Under the pieces are notes generated by a model. The model had not been told where the DNA came from and searched no databases. It was given only the letters and a program-made list of their open reading frames with translations. Shown in pieces: positions 35,591 through 48,542 of a DNA stretch of 64,000 nucleotides. A program made the translations under genes and the position numbers. Position 1 is the first letter of the stretch; the number at the start of each line of letters is the position of its first letter. Source of the stretch: Chrysemys picta bellii (lineage: Eukaryota > Chordata > Testudines > Emydidae); NCBI RefSeq assembly GCF_011386835.1, contig NC_088798.1:8184001-8248000 (forward strand), read 5' to 3'.

Positions 35591-38500
35591 TGTAGTGCGG
35601 ACTCATTAATCTCTCTTCTTGCTAAGTGGTCTCAGCACCCCTAGATGGGACGGAAGACCACACCCAGGAGGTATGTGGGTTACATATGCAATAGAACAGC
35701 TGTCCTTTGGAAGGTTTTTTCCCAATGACATTATTCCTGGCAGGAGGGCTAGGAGAAGGATCATTTAACCATTATGGAAAGCAGTTCAGGTAGCTAGGTT
35801 CAGATGCAAATAAAGTAGTATTAAGTGAAGTATTAATCAGAAAATTGCTATCTTCACTCTGTGATTTTCGTTGTTGATTATAAGAAAATTAACAAATTAA
35901 TAAAAAAAAAACCCCAGAGCAATCATCATTCCATGTCGGTTTCTGTGCTGGTCCTACAGCAATGTGGTTGCCAAATGGACAAACAGGCAGTAGGGCCAAC
36001 ATTTACAGACTTGGGCATCTAACTACAAGAGGGAGTTGCCAAGGATCTCTGACAATCAGGACATTATCTAGGAAGTTAAATATGGATTTAGATGTCCAGC
36101 TTTGAAAATGCTGGCATACGTAACACCTAAGTAAAAGTATGTAGCGTGTGCCAGTTATCTGAAGGATTCAGGTTCTGGGCCATTTACTGAGAGGCTATTA
36201 GTAAGCGCTTGGCAGTGCAGAATAGGTGGTTTGTTTTAATTGCAAGGTCACTCAGACCATGAGCAGTTTTTTTGCTTGCCTGAGCAACTGTGTCAGTGAA
36301 TGGTAATTCAGAACAGCAGTAACCTGGACTGCACTCTGCTCAAAGTTTATATTCTCCATTCAGTACATCAGGAAATGAAATCTGAGAAGCTACCTACGTT
36401 TTGAGCCTGCATGCCTGAGTGGCAACACAAATATCTGAGTTTATTCAGTTATTACTCTACAGATCCACTGATAGCCATCAAATATAACCAAATATCAGTC
36501 TGCCTTCATTTTTCCCATTCATCTAGGACAGAATGAGAAAGCACTAGTTCATGTTCTTTGATTTGAATAGAAGAGAGAGAGCCTGCAGTAGATTATGAAG
36601 AATTAGCCATCAGGCAGAATTGAACACCAAAACTCCCAGTCTTGAAGGCCAGTATGTTCAGAACTTCAACCCCTTTTGTATTTAAATTTGCTGAAATCTA
36701 ATTTAAAAAGTGAAATGGGTATTATGTGGCATTTCTGAGCTGCGTGAACATTGTCTCCTCTACGTGTGTGATTCACTCTACTCTTAAAGTAAAACAGCGG
36801 TACTTAAAGAACCAAACTGTAAGCCGGGAGAATATTAAGATTGCTTCACTTATGATGGGAAAGACTGCAATTGCTTGGGTATGCGCTCCTGTTGATGTGC
36901 ATTTGTAACTCCCAAAGCTCTTTAAAAAGGTGAATGTTGCTCTGTGTATAAATGTGTTGCAGACATGATAGATGTCAAAATAGCATTTGCACTCTACAGG
37001 AGGGAAGAGAAAACATGTTTATGAGTGAAATGTTCTTTGCAACGCAGAACTCAAGTAAATGGACTGCATGGGCGGGCGGGGGGAATCTCTGGACAAAATC
37101 TTCCCCTCAAGGACACTCCACTGCTGATACTTTTGGTGTGAATCTTCAGCAACATACTTTAGAAGGCCACCCATTGCCTTTAATATGCCTTAAATTGGGC
37201 CTTTCATTACATTCAACACTTAGAGCACACTGTCTACCCCAGGCCCACACCCTACTGTGGGACGTACAGTTCACAGCGGGTAGGCCGGGTTGGTGCAGAA
37301 AGGATGTACACAAGCCCTGCAGATGGTCTAAAGAGCAGCTACCTACTTAGGATATGAACAGGATGCAATGGAGCTGTGCTGTCACGGAGGTGGAAGGGAT
37401 GGTGGAGGGACTGTGGGAAAGCAGAGCCACTGCAGAGAACCAAATCTATCTTGTGCCTCCTGAAGATTCCTTAGAGTCTGTGGAAATTTGCGGACAAGGA
37501 CCACAGACCATCTTATTCCAGGGTCAACAACCCTGCTCTCACTCCTCTTCCACGTCCCCCACCTCTCTTTGATGGGTTTTCCACTGGACAGGTGATCTGG
37601 TTATAACAGTTTTGCATCATATACAGGTCTGGCAGAATTTGATTTTTACATTTATTTTGAAGCATTTTTTTCTATTCTTAGCCATTTAAATTTTCACAGT
37701 TATGGGAAATTATGGGAGGAATCACACAATTATTTGATGAGTGTGTATTCTGAGATTCAAAAAGTTAAAAGCTTTATAACTGTTAAAACACAAATTGTCA
37801 ACATCAAAGGTCAAAATATGCAAAGTAAATATCCTTAAGCCAAAGCCTAATATGTTCACAAGGAGCATTTTTCTCTCTTTGCCTACTTGTAAATTTCGAT
37901 TGTCATGGATGGAAATATTTTTTCAGTTTGTGCAGGTATGGTGAAATTAACATTTACTGATATTTGCCAGTAAAAATCTAATTCTTCCAAGCCTAGTTAT
38001 GCAATGTACTGAGTTACTAGCACAACTAAGCTTCTCAAAAGAAAATGTCATTGGTTATTGAAAGTGACCCAATGTATTTAATACAGAGAAAACCCCTGAG
38101 CAACAAATAAGTATTCTCTTAATCAAGCCTTTCACTAAACAGGGAGAATTTTGTCAGTAATTACTTTGAGGGTCCTAGATTCCACTGGCACACAATATAT
38201 TGGGAGTTCTTTCTCATATGCAGATTAGGGAGGATAGCAGCCAATGAGATAGGCTCCAAAAGAAGAGTTTCTACTAACCTAACTCCATCCCTTCTACTGG
38301 TCTCTACTTAAAGTATTTCCCTTGGATTTGATTAGCAACCTATGTAGAATCCCGCTCATGCTTCTACAAACCCTTTTGGCTAGTCAAGAAGGCAGAGCCG
38401 TCACCAGTAACGTCTGGGACACAGAAAGGAATTAGCAGCAAGAAAAACCTGATTCCTGGTACCACACAGCAGACAGGATCTGGTTTAGCCCTCACCATTA

Positions 38501-38879
38501 AAACTTCAGGGAGGAAAATTTAAAATGTGCCATAGCTTCTCAGATCCCATAAACAGACACTTTCCCAACAACCCTTTAACAGGTTGTTACCAAGTTAAGC
38601 GAAACTGCGGAGCCAATGAACGGAACTAGGGATTCTTGGTGTGGGGAAGTTCTAATCGATTACTGGACAGAGAATGACACCTGCAGATACAAAGACATTG
38701 AGTCTGTAATGTCTGCAGTAATTATTCAGGGAGTGCAACCTAGATCCTTGCATAATCTCCTGAGTGTCACCTCATCACTCTAAGCCCAGGAGGTTTCAGT
38801 CACGTGAGCAGAGTAAGCCTTAATATAAAATGGACAGGGAAAGTCCGCAATTTTGTATGCCTATATTTCTCATATACAT
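35591..38879. other. Unique non-coding DNA
   Basis: About 3.3 kb without a recognisable gene. An A-rich tract lies near 35903-35914 and a G-run at 37073-37083. The 132-aa and 72-aa frames at 36952-37350 and 37354-37572 lack known motifs. The 36000-36150 part resembles a decayed 'lateral-flow' repeat containing CCTAAGTA, but weakly. Confidence 0.4.
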
Positions 38880-39500
38880 CGAGGCCCAAATCCACAAAAG
38901 GCCTTAGGTGCTAAGTCCCAGATTTAGACATCACTGCAATCCACAAAACCCTCATTTGGCTGCCACCTAACCTACAGACACCCAAATTCACTCAGTATCT
39001 ATATTTTCACTGTAAAAGTTCCCGTGTTTTTGCATCTGAACATGTGCATGGCTGCCTCAGGCAGGCATCCAGACACGTATCTCACATTTCAGACCCAGTG
39101 CAATCCTCAAACAAGGTGGAGAGGTGTTTCCCCACCTATCTCGCCAGCAAAGCCTGATCCTGGAGGCGTGCTCTGGGCACACCTAAACATGACACTTATA
39201 ACTTCTATCCCAGTGCTTAGGGTACTCCACAGGACTATAGAGTCGTTCTCACTCACTCTCTGGCCCAAGGCATATTTAATTATTTATACAAAATGGAATA
39301 GCGTTAATAGGAGAAATAGAGACCCACATCGGAATATCCCACATTCCAATCCCTTTTCAGCAGGCAGAGAGAGGAATTGAACTGGGATCTCCCACATCCC
39401 AGCCAGCAAGACAAAAGCAAAAATACTGCCCAAGACGGCAGATACTGTGGTATGCTGCCCCCTCCCAGTGAGGCACAAGAAGAACTGAGGGAACAATGGA
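38880..39500. repeat. Second copy of the tRNA-module composite repeat
   Basis: Shares blocks with 9125-10240: GGCCTTAGGTGCTAAGTCCC near its left end, ACTATAGAGTCGTTCTCACT, TGGCCCAAGGCATATTTAAT, and an antisense tRNA-like segment (GAATTGAACTGGGATCTCCC, the B-box side, at about 39373). More decayed than the first copy. Confidence 0.5.
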
Positions 39501-41024
39501 AAGTGTGAAGCTAGTCTAGTTGAAGGTACCTAATAGGAAAGCTTTTCATTGGCTGTTATCCTGAGTCATTTGCTACCTATCTGTTCTGTACCAGTGAAAT
39601 CTGGGACCCAGAATATGAGCTTTGGGAGAAGGGGAATTTTAAAAAAAGCCCAGTTGCAAACAAAAAGAAAATGCAAAAATATCAGCAGGCATCTAACAGT
39701 GAAACATTAATTGCATTTCTAAAGGCGGTGTCCATAATTAATTTTCTCATGTCCATACAAATAGGAATAAAGTACGAAGATGGTGATTTCACAATGTTTG
39801 TAAATTACTAAATTAATTAACAGCCTATCATTAGAGAGAAGTTGAAGGAAATTTAGAGGAACCTCATTTGACATTATTCAGAACTCTCAAAGGAAAGAAG
39901 AGACTTGTGAAAAAAAAAAGATTAATTGCAAGTTTTTCTCCTTTATCTTGGTCTCATTTCTGTTTACATACTTAAATCTGCTTCGTCCTTCAGAATTCTG
40001 GGAATAAAGATTTTCAATTAAATCATCTTGGAGGAGTCACTAGTTCCTCATCTTGTCTCTGAGGAGTAGTTAACTTGGAATCTAAAAATAACGTGGCAAA
40101 GTCATAAACAAAATGTGCTTCGTTCCTTCTAAAACAGCCCTTAATTTGTCAGGGCAGTAAATTGCAGCTACTGGTCTAGGGCAGGCAGGTTCCTCTTCTA
40201 ACATGTTTGATTTGTATCATTTTTCTGGGCTCTAGTTAGAGGGGTCCAAAAATGTGCATTAATTTAGCCAAATAAACGATTGGCTTTAGTTTCTCTCTTC
40301 TACCCCCCATGGAAAGGAATGTAACCATAATGATTCTGCATCTCTCTAGAGCAATTTACTGCTACCAGCACCCAGAGAAACTCCAAAGCTTAAAGGTGGC
40401 TCAGATGTTAACACAAATAATAAAACAATTGCTGCATCCTACTTGGTGTCTCACTTCAGTGTCTTCTGTTATAGCAAAGAGTCTGAAATCGTTGCTGTTT
40501 TTAGCCTGATTCAATTCTTTCAGGTACTTAGGTGGCTTAGTGGATCATTCTGCTTCATACAGAATGAACAGTAAAGTAAAAAGAAAGAACCTGCCCCGGT
40601 CTCATTTATGGCACACGTAAAACACTCAGTCAATTGGAAAGTGGCCTAGGAGGAGGTTTATGGCACTAGAAACAGGGCCCTATCCAGTGAGGCACATTAT
40701 ACATCAATTCCATAGCAAGGCCCTAATTTCTGTGACAGCTGCATTTGAATTAACGTGGCAGTGCTGTCTGAACACAAAATTATTTGATGATATTCAGTTT
40801 TACAGAGAAAAATCTAAAATGGCACCAAAAGTGAAACTATGACAAATGCACAGTTCATTCAAATACAAAAATCCATCCGTCCCAGAAGTTGAGATACCCC
40901 CAAGTTAATTAAGTTAAATACTTAGAGCCAGTCATGAACTCTTCTGCAATGTACTCAATCTGCGTAGCTCAGGTGAGTATGGCTAGGTAGGCTGGGAAAT
41001 ATGCCGGATAGCAAGGAAACTTAA
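39501..41024. other. Unique non-coding DNA
   Basis: AT-rich, with A-rich tracts near 39643 and 39910. No gene or repeat recognised. Confidence 0.4.
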
Positions 41025-41290
41025 GGAGCTCGATCTGTTTAGCGTCTCAAAAAGAAGATCGAGAGGTGACTTGATTGCAGTGTCTAAGTCCCTTCGATCG
41101 GGAGAAAATACCAGGTACTAAAGGGCTCTCTAATCTTGTGGAGAAAGGCAGGATAAGAACCAATGACTGGAAGTTAAAGCCAGGCTAATTCTAATTAGAA
41201 ATAAGGAACAATGTTTTAACCGTAAGGGGGCTTAGCCATTGGAACAAAAAACCTGCCTTCTCTTCCACTTTGGGAAAGACATGGAAGGGG
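41025..41290 (+). mobile_element. CR1 LINE 3'-untranslated fragment
   Basis: The + strand reads GATCTGTTTAGCGTCTCAAA, AGATCGAGAGGTGACTTGAT, GGCAGGATAAGAACCAATGA and TGGAAGTTAAAGCCAG, a diverged version of the CR1 segment also seen at 53440-53640. Confidence 0.7.
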
Positions 41291-41589
41291 AGTTACATGT
41301 GCTTGCATTGGTAGCAACGTAAGATGCTTTTTGCTTGCAGAGTGTCTGTTCCACCTCCCACTGATCACATGAAGGTGAGTCCCAGCATTGTCACTATCGA
41401 GGGGAGGGGAAGCGGACATCTACACAACCACCCCTTTTTCCTCTGCCCTGCCTCAGACCCCATCTGCTCAATTGTTTCTTCCCTTTCACAGTATGCAGTG
41501 GAATGGAGCGTATGCCCTTGACAAGCTATTAGTGACCTCAAGAGATGTAACTCTTATACATGTGCAGGACCAGATAAAGGGCCTTGTGC

Positions 41590-42510
41590 ACAAAACTGAA
41601 AACCCTAGTCCCGCCCTTCCCAGAGGCCCCACCCCCTTCCCCAAGGCCCCTGCCCCCTACATTCCCTCTCCCTCGGTGGCTCGCTATCCCCCACCCTCAT
41701 TCACTTTCACTGGGCTGGGGCAGGGGGTTAAGGTGCAGGAAGGGGTGATGCCTCTAACTGGGGATGTGGGCTCCAGGGTGGGGCCAGAAATGAGAGGTTC
41801 AGGGTGCGGGAGGGGGCTCTGGCCTGGGGCAGGGAGTTGGGGTGCAGGAGGGGGTGAGGGATCCATCTGGGGGTGTGGACTCTGGGGATGAGGAGTTTGG
41901 GGTGAAGGAAGGGGCTCCAGGCTGGGAGGTGGGGCCCAGGGATTCGGAATGTGGGAGGGGTCTGTGGGTTGAGGCAGGGGGTTGGAGTGCGGGAGGGGGT
42001 ATGGGCTCTGGGGTGGGCCCGGTGATGAGGGGTGGGCTCAGGGCTGGGGTGCAGGCTTACCACAGGCGACTCCCAGTCAGCTGTGCTGTGGGGCTAAGGC
42101 AGGCTCCCTGCTTCTCCTGGCACCGCGCTGCACCCCAGAAGCGGCCAGCAGGTCCAGCTCCTAGGTGGGGGGCCAGGAGACTCTGTGCGCTGCTGTCCCC
42201 AGCAGGCACCGCCCCCTCCAGATCCCATTGGCCACAGTTCCTGGCCAATGGGTGTGCGGAGTCGGTGCTCGGGGTGGGGACAGTGCGCAGAGCCCCGCCC
42301 TCCCCCCCCCCCGCCTAGGAGCCGGACCTGCTGATCGCTTCTGGGGTGCAGGGTGGTGCCAGGACAGGTAGGCACTAGCCTGCCTTAGCCCCGCAGCACT
42401 GCCAACCGGACGTTTAAAGGCCCGGTCAGCAGTGCTAACCGGAGCCACCGGGGTCCCTTTTCGACTGGACGATCCAGTCAAAAACTGGACGTCTGGCAAC
42501 ACGAGCTGAG
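41590..42510. repeat. GC-rich dispersed element with internal fold-back
   Basis: The left part (41700-42050) is built of degenerate G-rich units (GGGGTGCAGGAGGGGGTG-like). The right part has an inverted repeat of about 75 bp: 42093-42165 (GCTAAGGCAGG ... CTCCTAGG) against 42314-42389 (CCTAGGAGC ... CCTGCCTTAGC). Between the arms are paired CCAAT boxes in ATTGGCC...GGCCAATGG. The right border is CCAGTCAAAAACTGGACGTC. Overlapping frames (up to 167 aa) are composition artefacts. Confidence 0.55.
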
Positions 42511-42667
42511 AGCCCTAGCTCTTGGAATGATGATCACATCAGAGTCTAAGCTTTCATTTTAAAAAAAGGAATTTTCTAGCCCTTGTGGCTGAGAAATAGA
42601 AAATCTGGCAATGTGAACTGAGTTTAACTGACGCAACAATGTCTGCTAAATCTGCAAAGAGCCTACA

Positions 42668-42762
42668 GGTAAAATTTTCCTAACTGCTTAAGGAGCCTAA
42701 ACCCCACTTTAAAAAGTGAGTTAGGCCCACAGGAGCCTAAATCACCTTTGAAATTTTTCCTC
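42668..42762. mobile_element. Small palindromic MITE-like repeat
   Basis: AAGGAGCCTAAACCCCAC and AGGAGCCTAAATCACC, with inverted AAAATTTTCC/GAAATTTTTCC ends, resemble a short DNA-transposon relic that recurs in amniotes. No target duplication could be fixed. Confidence 0.4.
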
Positions 42763-44589
42763 TAGAACAACTGCTCTGAGATTATGTTAATCCCAAGAGC
42801 CATTTTTCTGTGGGTCCCTGCCACCACTGCAGCAGAGGACATGGTGTGTGGCAAGAGAGAAGACGACAGTGAGCCTGGCCTACTCACCCAGATACACTCC
42901 AGCAATGAGGGTGTGAGTGCTGGACGTCCACACCCTTCTGACAACCCCTCTCTCTTTGGAAGAGGAGGAGCCCTGGCCACTGCCATTGCAAATGGGGGAG
43001 GAGCCATGGGGCAGGGGGCAGAGCCATAGGGGTGGAACCTATGTGTGCCTAAGGCCCCAGGTTGTCTTAATCCAGCCTTGAACATACAGTATTCCAAAGT
43101 ACTGAAACTGCTGCATTAAAATAATCTATTTAGACATGTTCAAATGTAAAACCATTTTAACTGTTGACAAGCTGGAACTCTCAACTTCAAATATTATTTA
43201 TACTACATCCCTTAGCTAAAAAGATCAAATAAAACAGGCAAAGCAAATTGTAAATACAATACCTTTTTCAATTAAATTAGCATTCAATATATTTAAAAAA
43301 AAAAACAGGCAAATTCTCAATGAAATTTTAGCTTAAATAAGAAAGATCTAACCCTTTTTGACCATAATTTTCAATGTACTACTTTTTTGCTATTGAAATC
43401 ACACTGTGCAAGCTTCATGGATTTGATGCTTTGGGTTCTGGAACATTAGTAAGAGAGTACTGCCATCACATACTTCTTTCTAGTGCTCTTCCTTTACATT
43501 TCTCTCACTCACTGAGACTCCGACAAAGCAACTCACAGAGATATCATTATTACTTGGTAAGAAGCTCCGTCCAACACAACTAACACGTTTCTTCTTCTAG
43601 AGGCCCTAAATGTATAATAGCTCATTTTAAAGTGAAAGATACACAGTTACCAATGACCATACATTTCCTGTGTATATTTCATACTACCTGTAACATTGTT
43701 ACACCATAGCAAAAGTCAAGCTGTTTTTCATAGTCTTCATTGAATTTTCATGGTGTAATCTCTCAAGAATTTGAAATCAGATCAGATTGAAATTTATCAT
43801 AAAAACAAACAGCCTGATGTGTGTGGGTAGTTTTGTTTTTGATTGATTGGGATGTTTCGTTTTGTTTTATGAATGCTACAAATGGTTTCAGATAATAGGT
43901 GACAAGAACATGAAAGAATGTCACACACTTTAAGATTTAAGAAACCGTTTACTAAGTAGAAAAAACTTTCTAAATGTAAGGCTTTAAGCAAAAATTCTTT
44001 AAACTTTTAAATATTTTTCCATTTTTGGCTGTGTTTGTTAATTATCAAAGCTATAATAAGACCTTTGACTTGTCTTCGCCTCTACATTGAGTTATGCTAT
44101 GACATCACTGCAGGATCAATGGATGCCACAGTTGTGGGATTATGGTTTACATAATTTTCGTTTCCATAGTAACAGATTGGTGTCCCAAACAAAGGGCATG
44201 ACTTACTTGCAGGATTACACACATGTGGAAATTAGGTGGAAAATTCTTACTCACAATTATTTCTATTTGTGTTTTGCAAAGATACTAAAGCAAATGACCA
44301 GCCAAGTATATAAAAAATGAGTACAGTTATTCAAAAATGAATTTATGTCCAATTCATTGTCTTTTCATATTTAGGAAGCCTAAGATAGTGAAAAAAATCA
44401 TTTAAAATGTCAAACATAATAAAATTTAAAAATTATCCACTGCGCATGAAATATACAATAGTTGCATTTGGTAACATTTTTACTACCTCAACATTGTATG
44501 AACGATCACTTCACAATTCCACAATGCTGTTATGATGAAAAAATTACAATATCAATTAAGTTGATTGATGCTGTTATGACTTCATCAAG
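42763..44589. other. Unique non-coding DNA
   Basis: The 42800-43070 part is more GC-rich; the rest is AT-rich. No gene or clear repeat recognised. Confidence 0.4.
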
Positions 44590-44823
44590 TACACTCGAAG
44601 CACTGCAGCTGCATTACTGTAGCAGTGTAGTGTAGACACTACAGCGGTGGAAGGGATTCTTCCATCGCTGTAGTAAATCCACCTCACCGATAGGCGGTAG
44701 GTAGGTTAATGGTAGAAGTCTTCTGTCAACCTAGCAGCATCTAAACTAGGGCTTAGGTCGACTTAATTATATCACATGGGTTGTGAAAGTTTTCACAGCC
44801 CTGAGCGCTGTAGTTAAGAACGT

Positions 44824-46425
44824 AAGAACGGCCATGCAGGGTCAAACCAAAGGTCCATCTAGCCCCGTATCCTGTCTTCTGATAGTGACCAATGCCCGGT
44901 GCCCCAGAGGGAATGAACAGAACAGGTAATCATCAAGTGATCCATCCCCTGTTGCTCATTCCCACCTTATGGCAAACAGGGCTAGTGACACCATCCCTGC
45001 CCATCCTGACGGATGGACCATTGATGGACCTATTCTCCATGAACTTATCTAGTTCTTTTTTGAACCCTGTTATAGTCTTTGCCTTCACAACACCCTCTGG
45101 CAAGGAGTTCCACAGGTTGACTCTGCGTTTTGTGAAAAAAAAAAAATCCTTTGGTTTGTTTTAAACCTGCTGCCTATTAATTTTATTTGGTGACTCCTAG
45201 TTCATGTGTTATGAGGAGTAAATAACACTTCCTGTGATGGGGTGGACTAGGCCCTGAGGCCCCCTTGCTGGAGGCCTTGTGGCCCTGCCACATCCCGCCG
45301 CAGGAAACGGTAGAAGAGAGGTCCTCCAAGCTGCCTAGAGTGGCTTTGTGGGAAGCAGCCACTCAGGGCACAGCAAGTCCGTATAAGAAGAGCTGCAGGG
45401 CAAAAAGTGAGTTCAATTCCTTGCCAGAGCTGGAGAAGAGTGGATGGTGCTTTAGACTGGCTGCTGGGACTCCACAAGGACAAGGCTCTGAGATAAGGGT
45501 GAAGAATATGTGGGAGCTATGGGGAAGTGGACTAGGGAATTAGAGCAGCAATGCAGTCTATTTAAAGGGACATTGTGAATGGCTGCTATCTATAGCGTCC
45601 CTGGGCTGGGACCCAGAGTAGAGGACAGCCCTGGGCCCCCTGCCCCCCACCAGCCACTGGGAAAGTGGCCTGGACTTTAAGGCACCCCGGAAGGGGGACT
45701 GCAGCTGGGCGACTACAATTAAGAGCTGGGGCCAGAAAAGCTCTGAAAGGGCAAAGACACTGTCTCCAGGGAAGGAGCCTGGGGGCACTGCGCTATTCTG
45801 GAGTAGGGACAAAGAGAGAGAGACCCCTGTTGGACTTGTACCCCAAAAAGGGGTTTGTGTTGCTTTTATCTCACTGTGTATGACTCGGCAAGAGGGCTGA
45901 ATCAGCGAAGACCCACCACAAGCAGGTAGAGAGAGTGCAGACACATGCACTTGGCCGGGGGAGCTTGTGAGTACAACCCCACTACTTCCTTATTTACTTT
46001 CACCATACCAGCCACGATTTTATAGATCTCTATCACACCTTTCGCCCCCGCCCCCCTTAGTCGTCTCTTTTCCAAGCTGAAAAGTCCCATTCTTATTTAT
46101 CGCTCCTCATACGGAAGCTGTTCCATACCCCTCATCATTTTTGTTGCCCTTTTCTGAACCTTTTCCAATTCCAGTAGATCTTTTTTTGAGATGGGGCGAC
46201 CACATCTGCACGCAGTAGTCAAGATGGAGCATAGCATGGATTTATATAGAGGCAATATGACATTTTGTGTCTTATATCTCTCCCTTTCTTAATGATTGCC
46301 AACATTCTGTCTGCTTTTTTGACTGCCGCTGCACCTTGAGTGGATGTTTTCACAGAATTATCCACAATGAGTCCACGATCTCTTTCTTGAGTGGTAACAG
46401 TTAATTTAGACTCCATCATTTTACA
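44824..46425 (-). mobile_element. CR1 LINE, antisense, interrupted
   Basis: The + strand reads GTAAGAACGGCCATGCAGGG, CAAAGGTCCATCTAGCCCC and GAATGAACAGAACAGGTAATC, then TGAACCCTGTTATAGTCTTTG and AGGAGTTCCACAGGTTGACT. After the inner insertion come CTTATTTACTTTCACC, GTCGTCTCTTTTCCAAGCTG and CTTTCTTGAGTGGTAACAG. This is a 5'-truncated copy of about 850 bp interrupted at 45234-45983. Confidence 0.8.
45234..45983. mobile_element. Nested 750-bp element inside CR1
   Basis: It interrupts the CR1 at AATAACACTTCCT/CTTATTTAC and is flanked by ACTTCCT at 45227-45233 and 45984-45990. The ends GTGATGGGGT and AACCCCACT are partly inverse. I recall this as a common turtle repeat, but I cannot say whether it is an LTR or a TIR element. 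The frames inside (up to 130 aa) are not convincing genes. Confidence 0.75.
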
Positions 46426-46475
46426 GAGTAGTTAGAGTAATTAAGAAAACCCAACTTTGTAGTGTAGACCAGCCA

Positions 46476-48530
46476 AGGTCAATCGGAGGCATGAAAAAAG
46501 TGACAAATATACTCAGTTTCATATGAAATCTTTCATCAATCCATTCTGAGGAACCACACATTTCATTTTCCAGGATATTTCTGAAATAGGGCCACTCTCC
46601 CACTGAAAACTTGCAAATTTCTGCATATGGCCTATGTGAACAAATTTGAGTTTGACTTTTTTCATTCAAAAATAGTCTTGGGGGTTGAGAATTCCCCCCC
46701 CCCACACACACACACACAACATTGGACTTTTAAATATTTGAAAACCATGATTTCAGGATTTTTGCATTTTTAATCTTTTTTCACATATGCCTCTAATGAA
46801 AGTGATTTTTAATGTCTAAAAGAAACTAAACGTTTCCAATACAGAGCTAAATAGATCATAACATCAGAATAAGAAGGCCACATTACACTACAAAGAACTA
46901 GAAAGAAATTCAGCAAAAACCACACCCCCCCATGTTAAATGTATGCCATGGTTGATACAAGCCCAGCAAAGGAAGAAAATTCCAGTTGCCAGCTGGCACA
47001 TGGAGACTTGTAACCAGCCCTTGATAAGTGACAGAGTACCTAGCATTCTCCATCTGATGGCTTGATCCTGCCTACCCCACTGAAGTCAATAGGAGTTTTG
47101 CAATTGATTTTCATGGGAGTAGGATCAGACCAGGAGACAGAATTCCACGCCAAGTTACTTAAACTGGGTACGAGCAGGCTATAAAATAGCACAGCTTGTT
47201 CACTGCATCTCCACATTTAATTCTAGCCAATATTGGTGAATATTGTTACTGCCTGAGATTAACATTGTTTAGATACAATTGAGTTTAAGGCTAATGTGAC
47301 AGCATTAATTCAGAATGTCCTTGCTCTCCATTAATTTGTCAAGACAACCATTATTTTAAATAGTGATCTGTGCTTAATAGTTTTATTTTTAAAAGTCCAC
47401 ACATTTGGGCTGATCATAGTCTAATGATCTTGAAATCTCATCATTAAGTCCCACTGAAAAAGCCTGGACTTGATATAGCTCAATTTATTGCTACTTAGAA
47501 CTTCCGATAGGACAATAATCTACACTTAAGACAACAAAGGAGTAGCACAGTTATCCCGTCAGATACAGCATCAAAGTTGCAGTGCAATGAAATTACTTCC
47601 TGCAGGGGAACTGCACTTTCATTTGACAGTCAAGCTCCCTGGCTGTCCAGATGCAATATAACAAGCTGCTTCAATTGACAGTTGCTTTCACATGACTAAA
47701 TAAATACAAGAATTCTAGACTGACTGTATTAAAAAATCCTCCAGCTCCGTAAAGCATCACTAAAGCCAAACCTGCCTATAACAGGCAGATCTGACAAATG
47801 CTTTTTTCCCTGCTCTTTTTAATTGAGCTGAGAGGCATTTTGTATAAATGAGTGAGGTATTAAAATCTGTTTGGATTCTCTCCTTTAATACAATAGCTCA
47901 TTTCCCTTATAAAATCATTAATAGAAAATAAAGCCCTTTTTGTTAGCTCTAATCTTTCTCCTTTGCAAGAATGCCAGAGGCACTTTATTATGGATCAGGT
48001 CATGAATATTACTACTGTAATTTGTAATGTGTGGCAACAAAGAACTAAAATCATTTATGTAACAATAATACTCTGTTCCCCCTTTGAGAAAAGAAGGTAA
48101 ACAGTATGCATTGATCTCCAAGACAATATAAAACTTGGTCCCTTTGAAGTGTTTTTTCTTTTGATATTTACAAATCCAAGTTTACACTATCAAATGATAG
48201 CACAGCGCTACCCTTAGAATGTTAGAGCTGCCATGGAGTTTAATAAAATCCTATCATTTCAGGTCAAAATTCTGTAACTGTGTCAACTGTATCTGCTGGA
48301 GTGTTATAAAACATCAAGTATATATGGTGACTGGAAAAAGTTTGCAGGCACCAGCCTTGCAAAAACTAGAAATCAATATGGCAGACCCATACTGATGGTA
48401 CTAACACCACACAAAGATGGGCTGGATTAAGGAAGAGTTAAAACATTTACTAGATTGGTAGCTGCAATAGAAAAATATTGACATTAAATTTGCAGTAAAT
48501 CTAGCAATCAACATTCTAATTCAGAAAAAT
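46476..48530. other. Unique, partly enhancer-like non-coding DNA
   Basis: A C-run followed by (CA)n lies at about 46695-46718. The 47200-48060 part is AT-rich, complex and repeat-free, with many TAAT-type homeodomain cores. That is compatible with conserved non-coding DNA but not proof of it. Around 47050-47130 is a dispersed amniote motif (GATCCTGCCTACCCCACTGA then AGTCAATAGG). Confidence 0.4.
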
Positions 48531-48542
48531 TTGCCTCATTTA

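Larger units (their letters stand above)
44590..46475. mobile_element. MITE split by a CR1 insertion
   Basis: The left half (to about 44823) has CAGTGTAGTGTAGACACTAC and TTAGGTCGACTTAATT. The right half (about 46432-46475) has AACCCAACTTTGTAGTGTAG followed by ACCAGCC, matching the GTCTACAC-type MITE family. GTAGTTA occurs at both break points and is a candidate target duplication for the CR1. The left border is approximate. Confidence 0.6.

Noticed and set aside
41388..42502. Frames of 100-167 aa
   Set aside because: They lie in a G-rich repeat with a fold-back. No homology is recognised and both strands are open.
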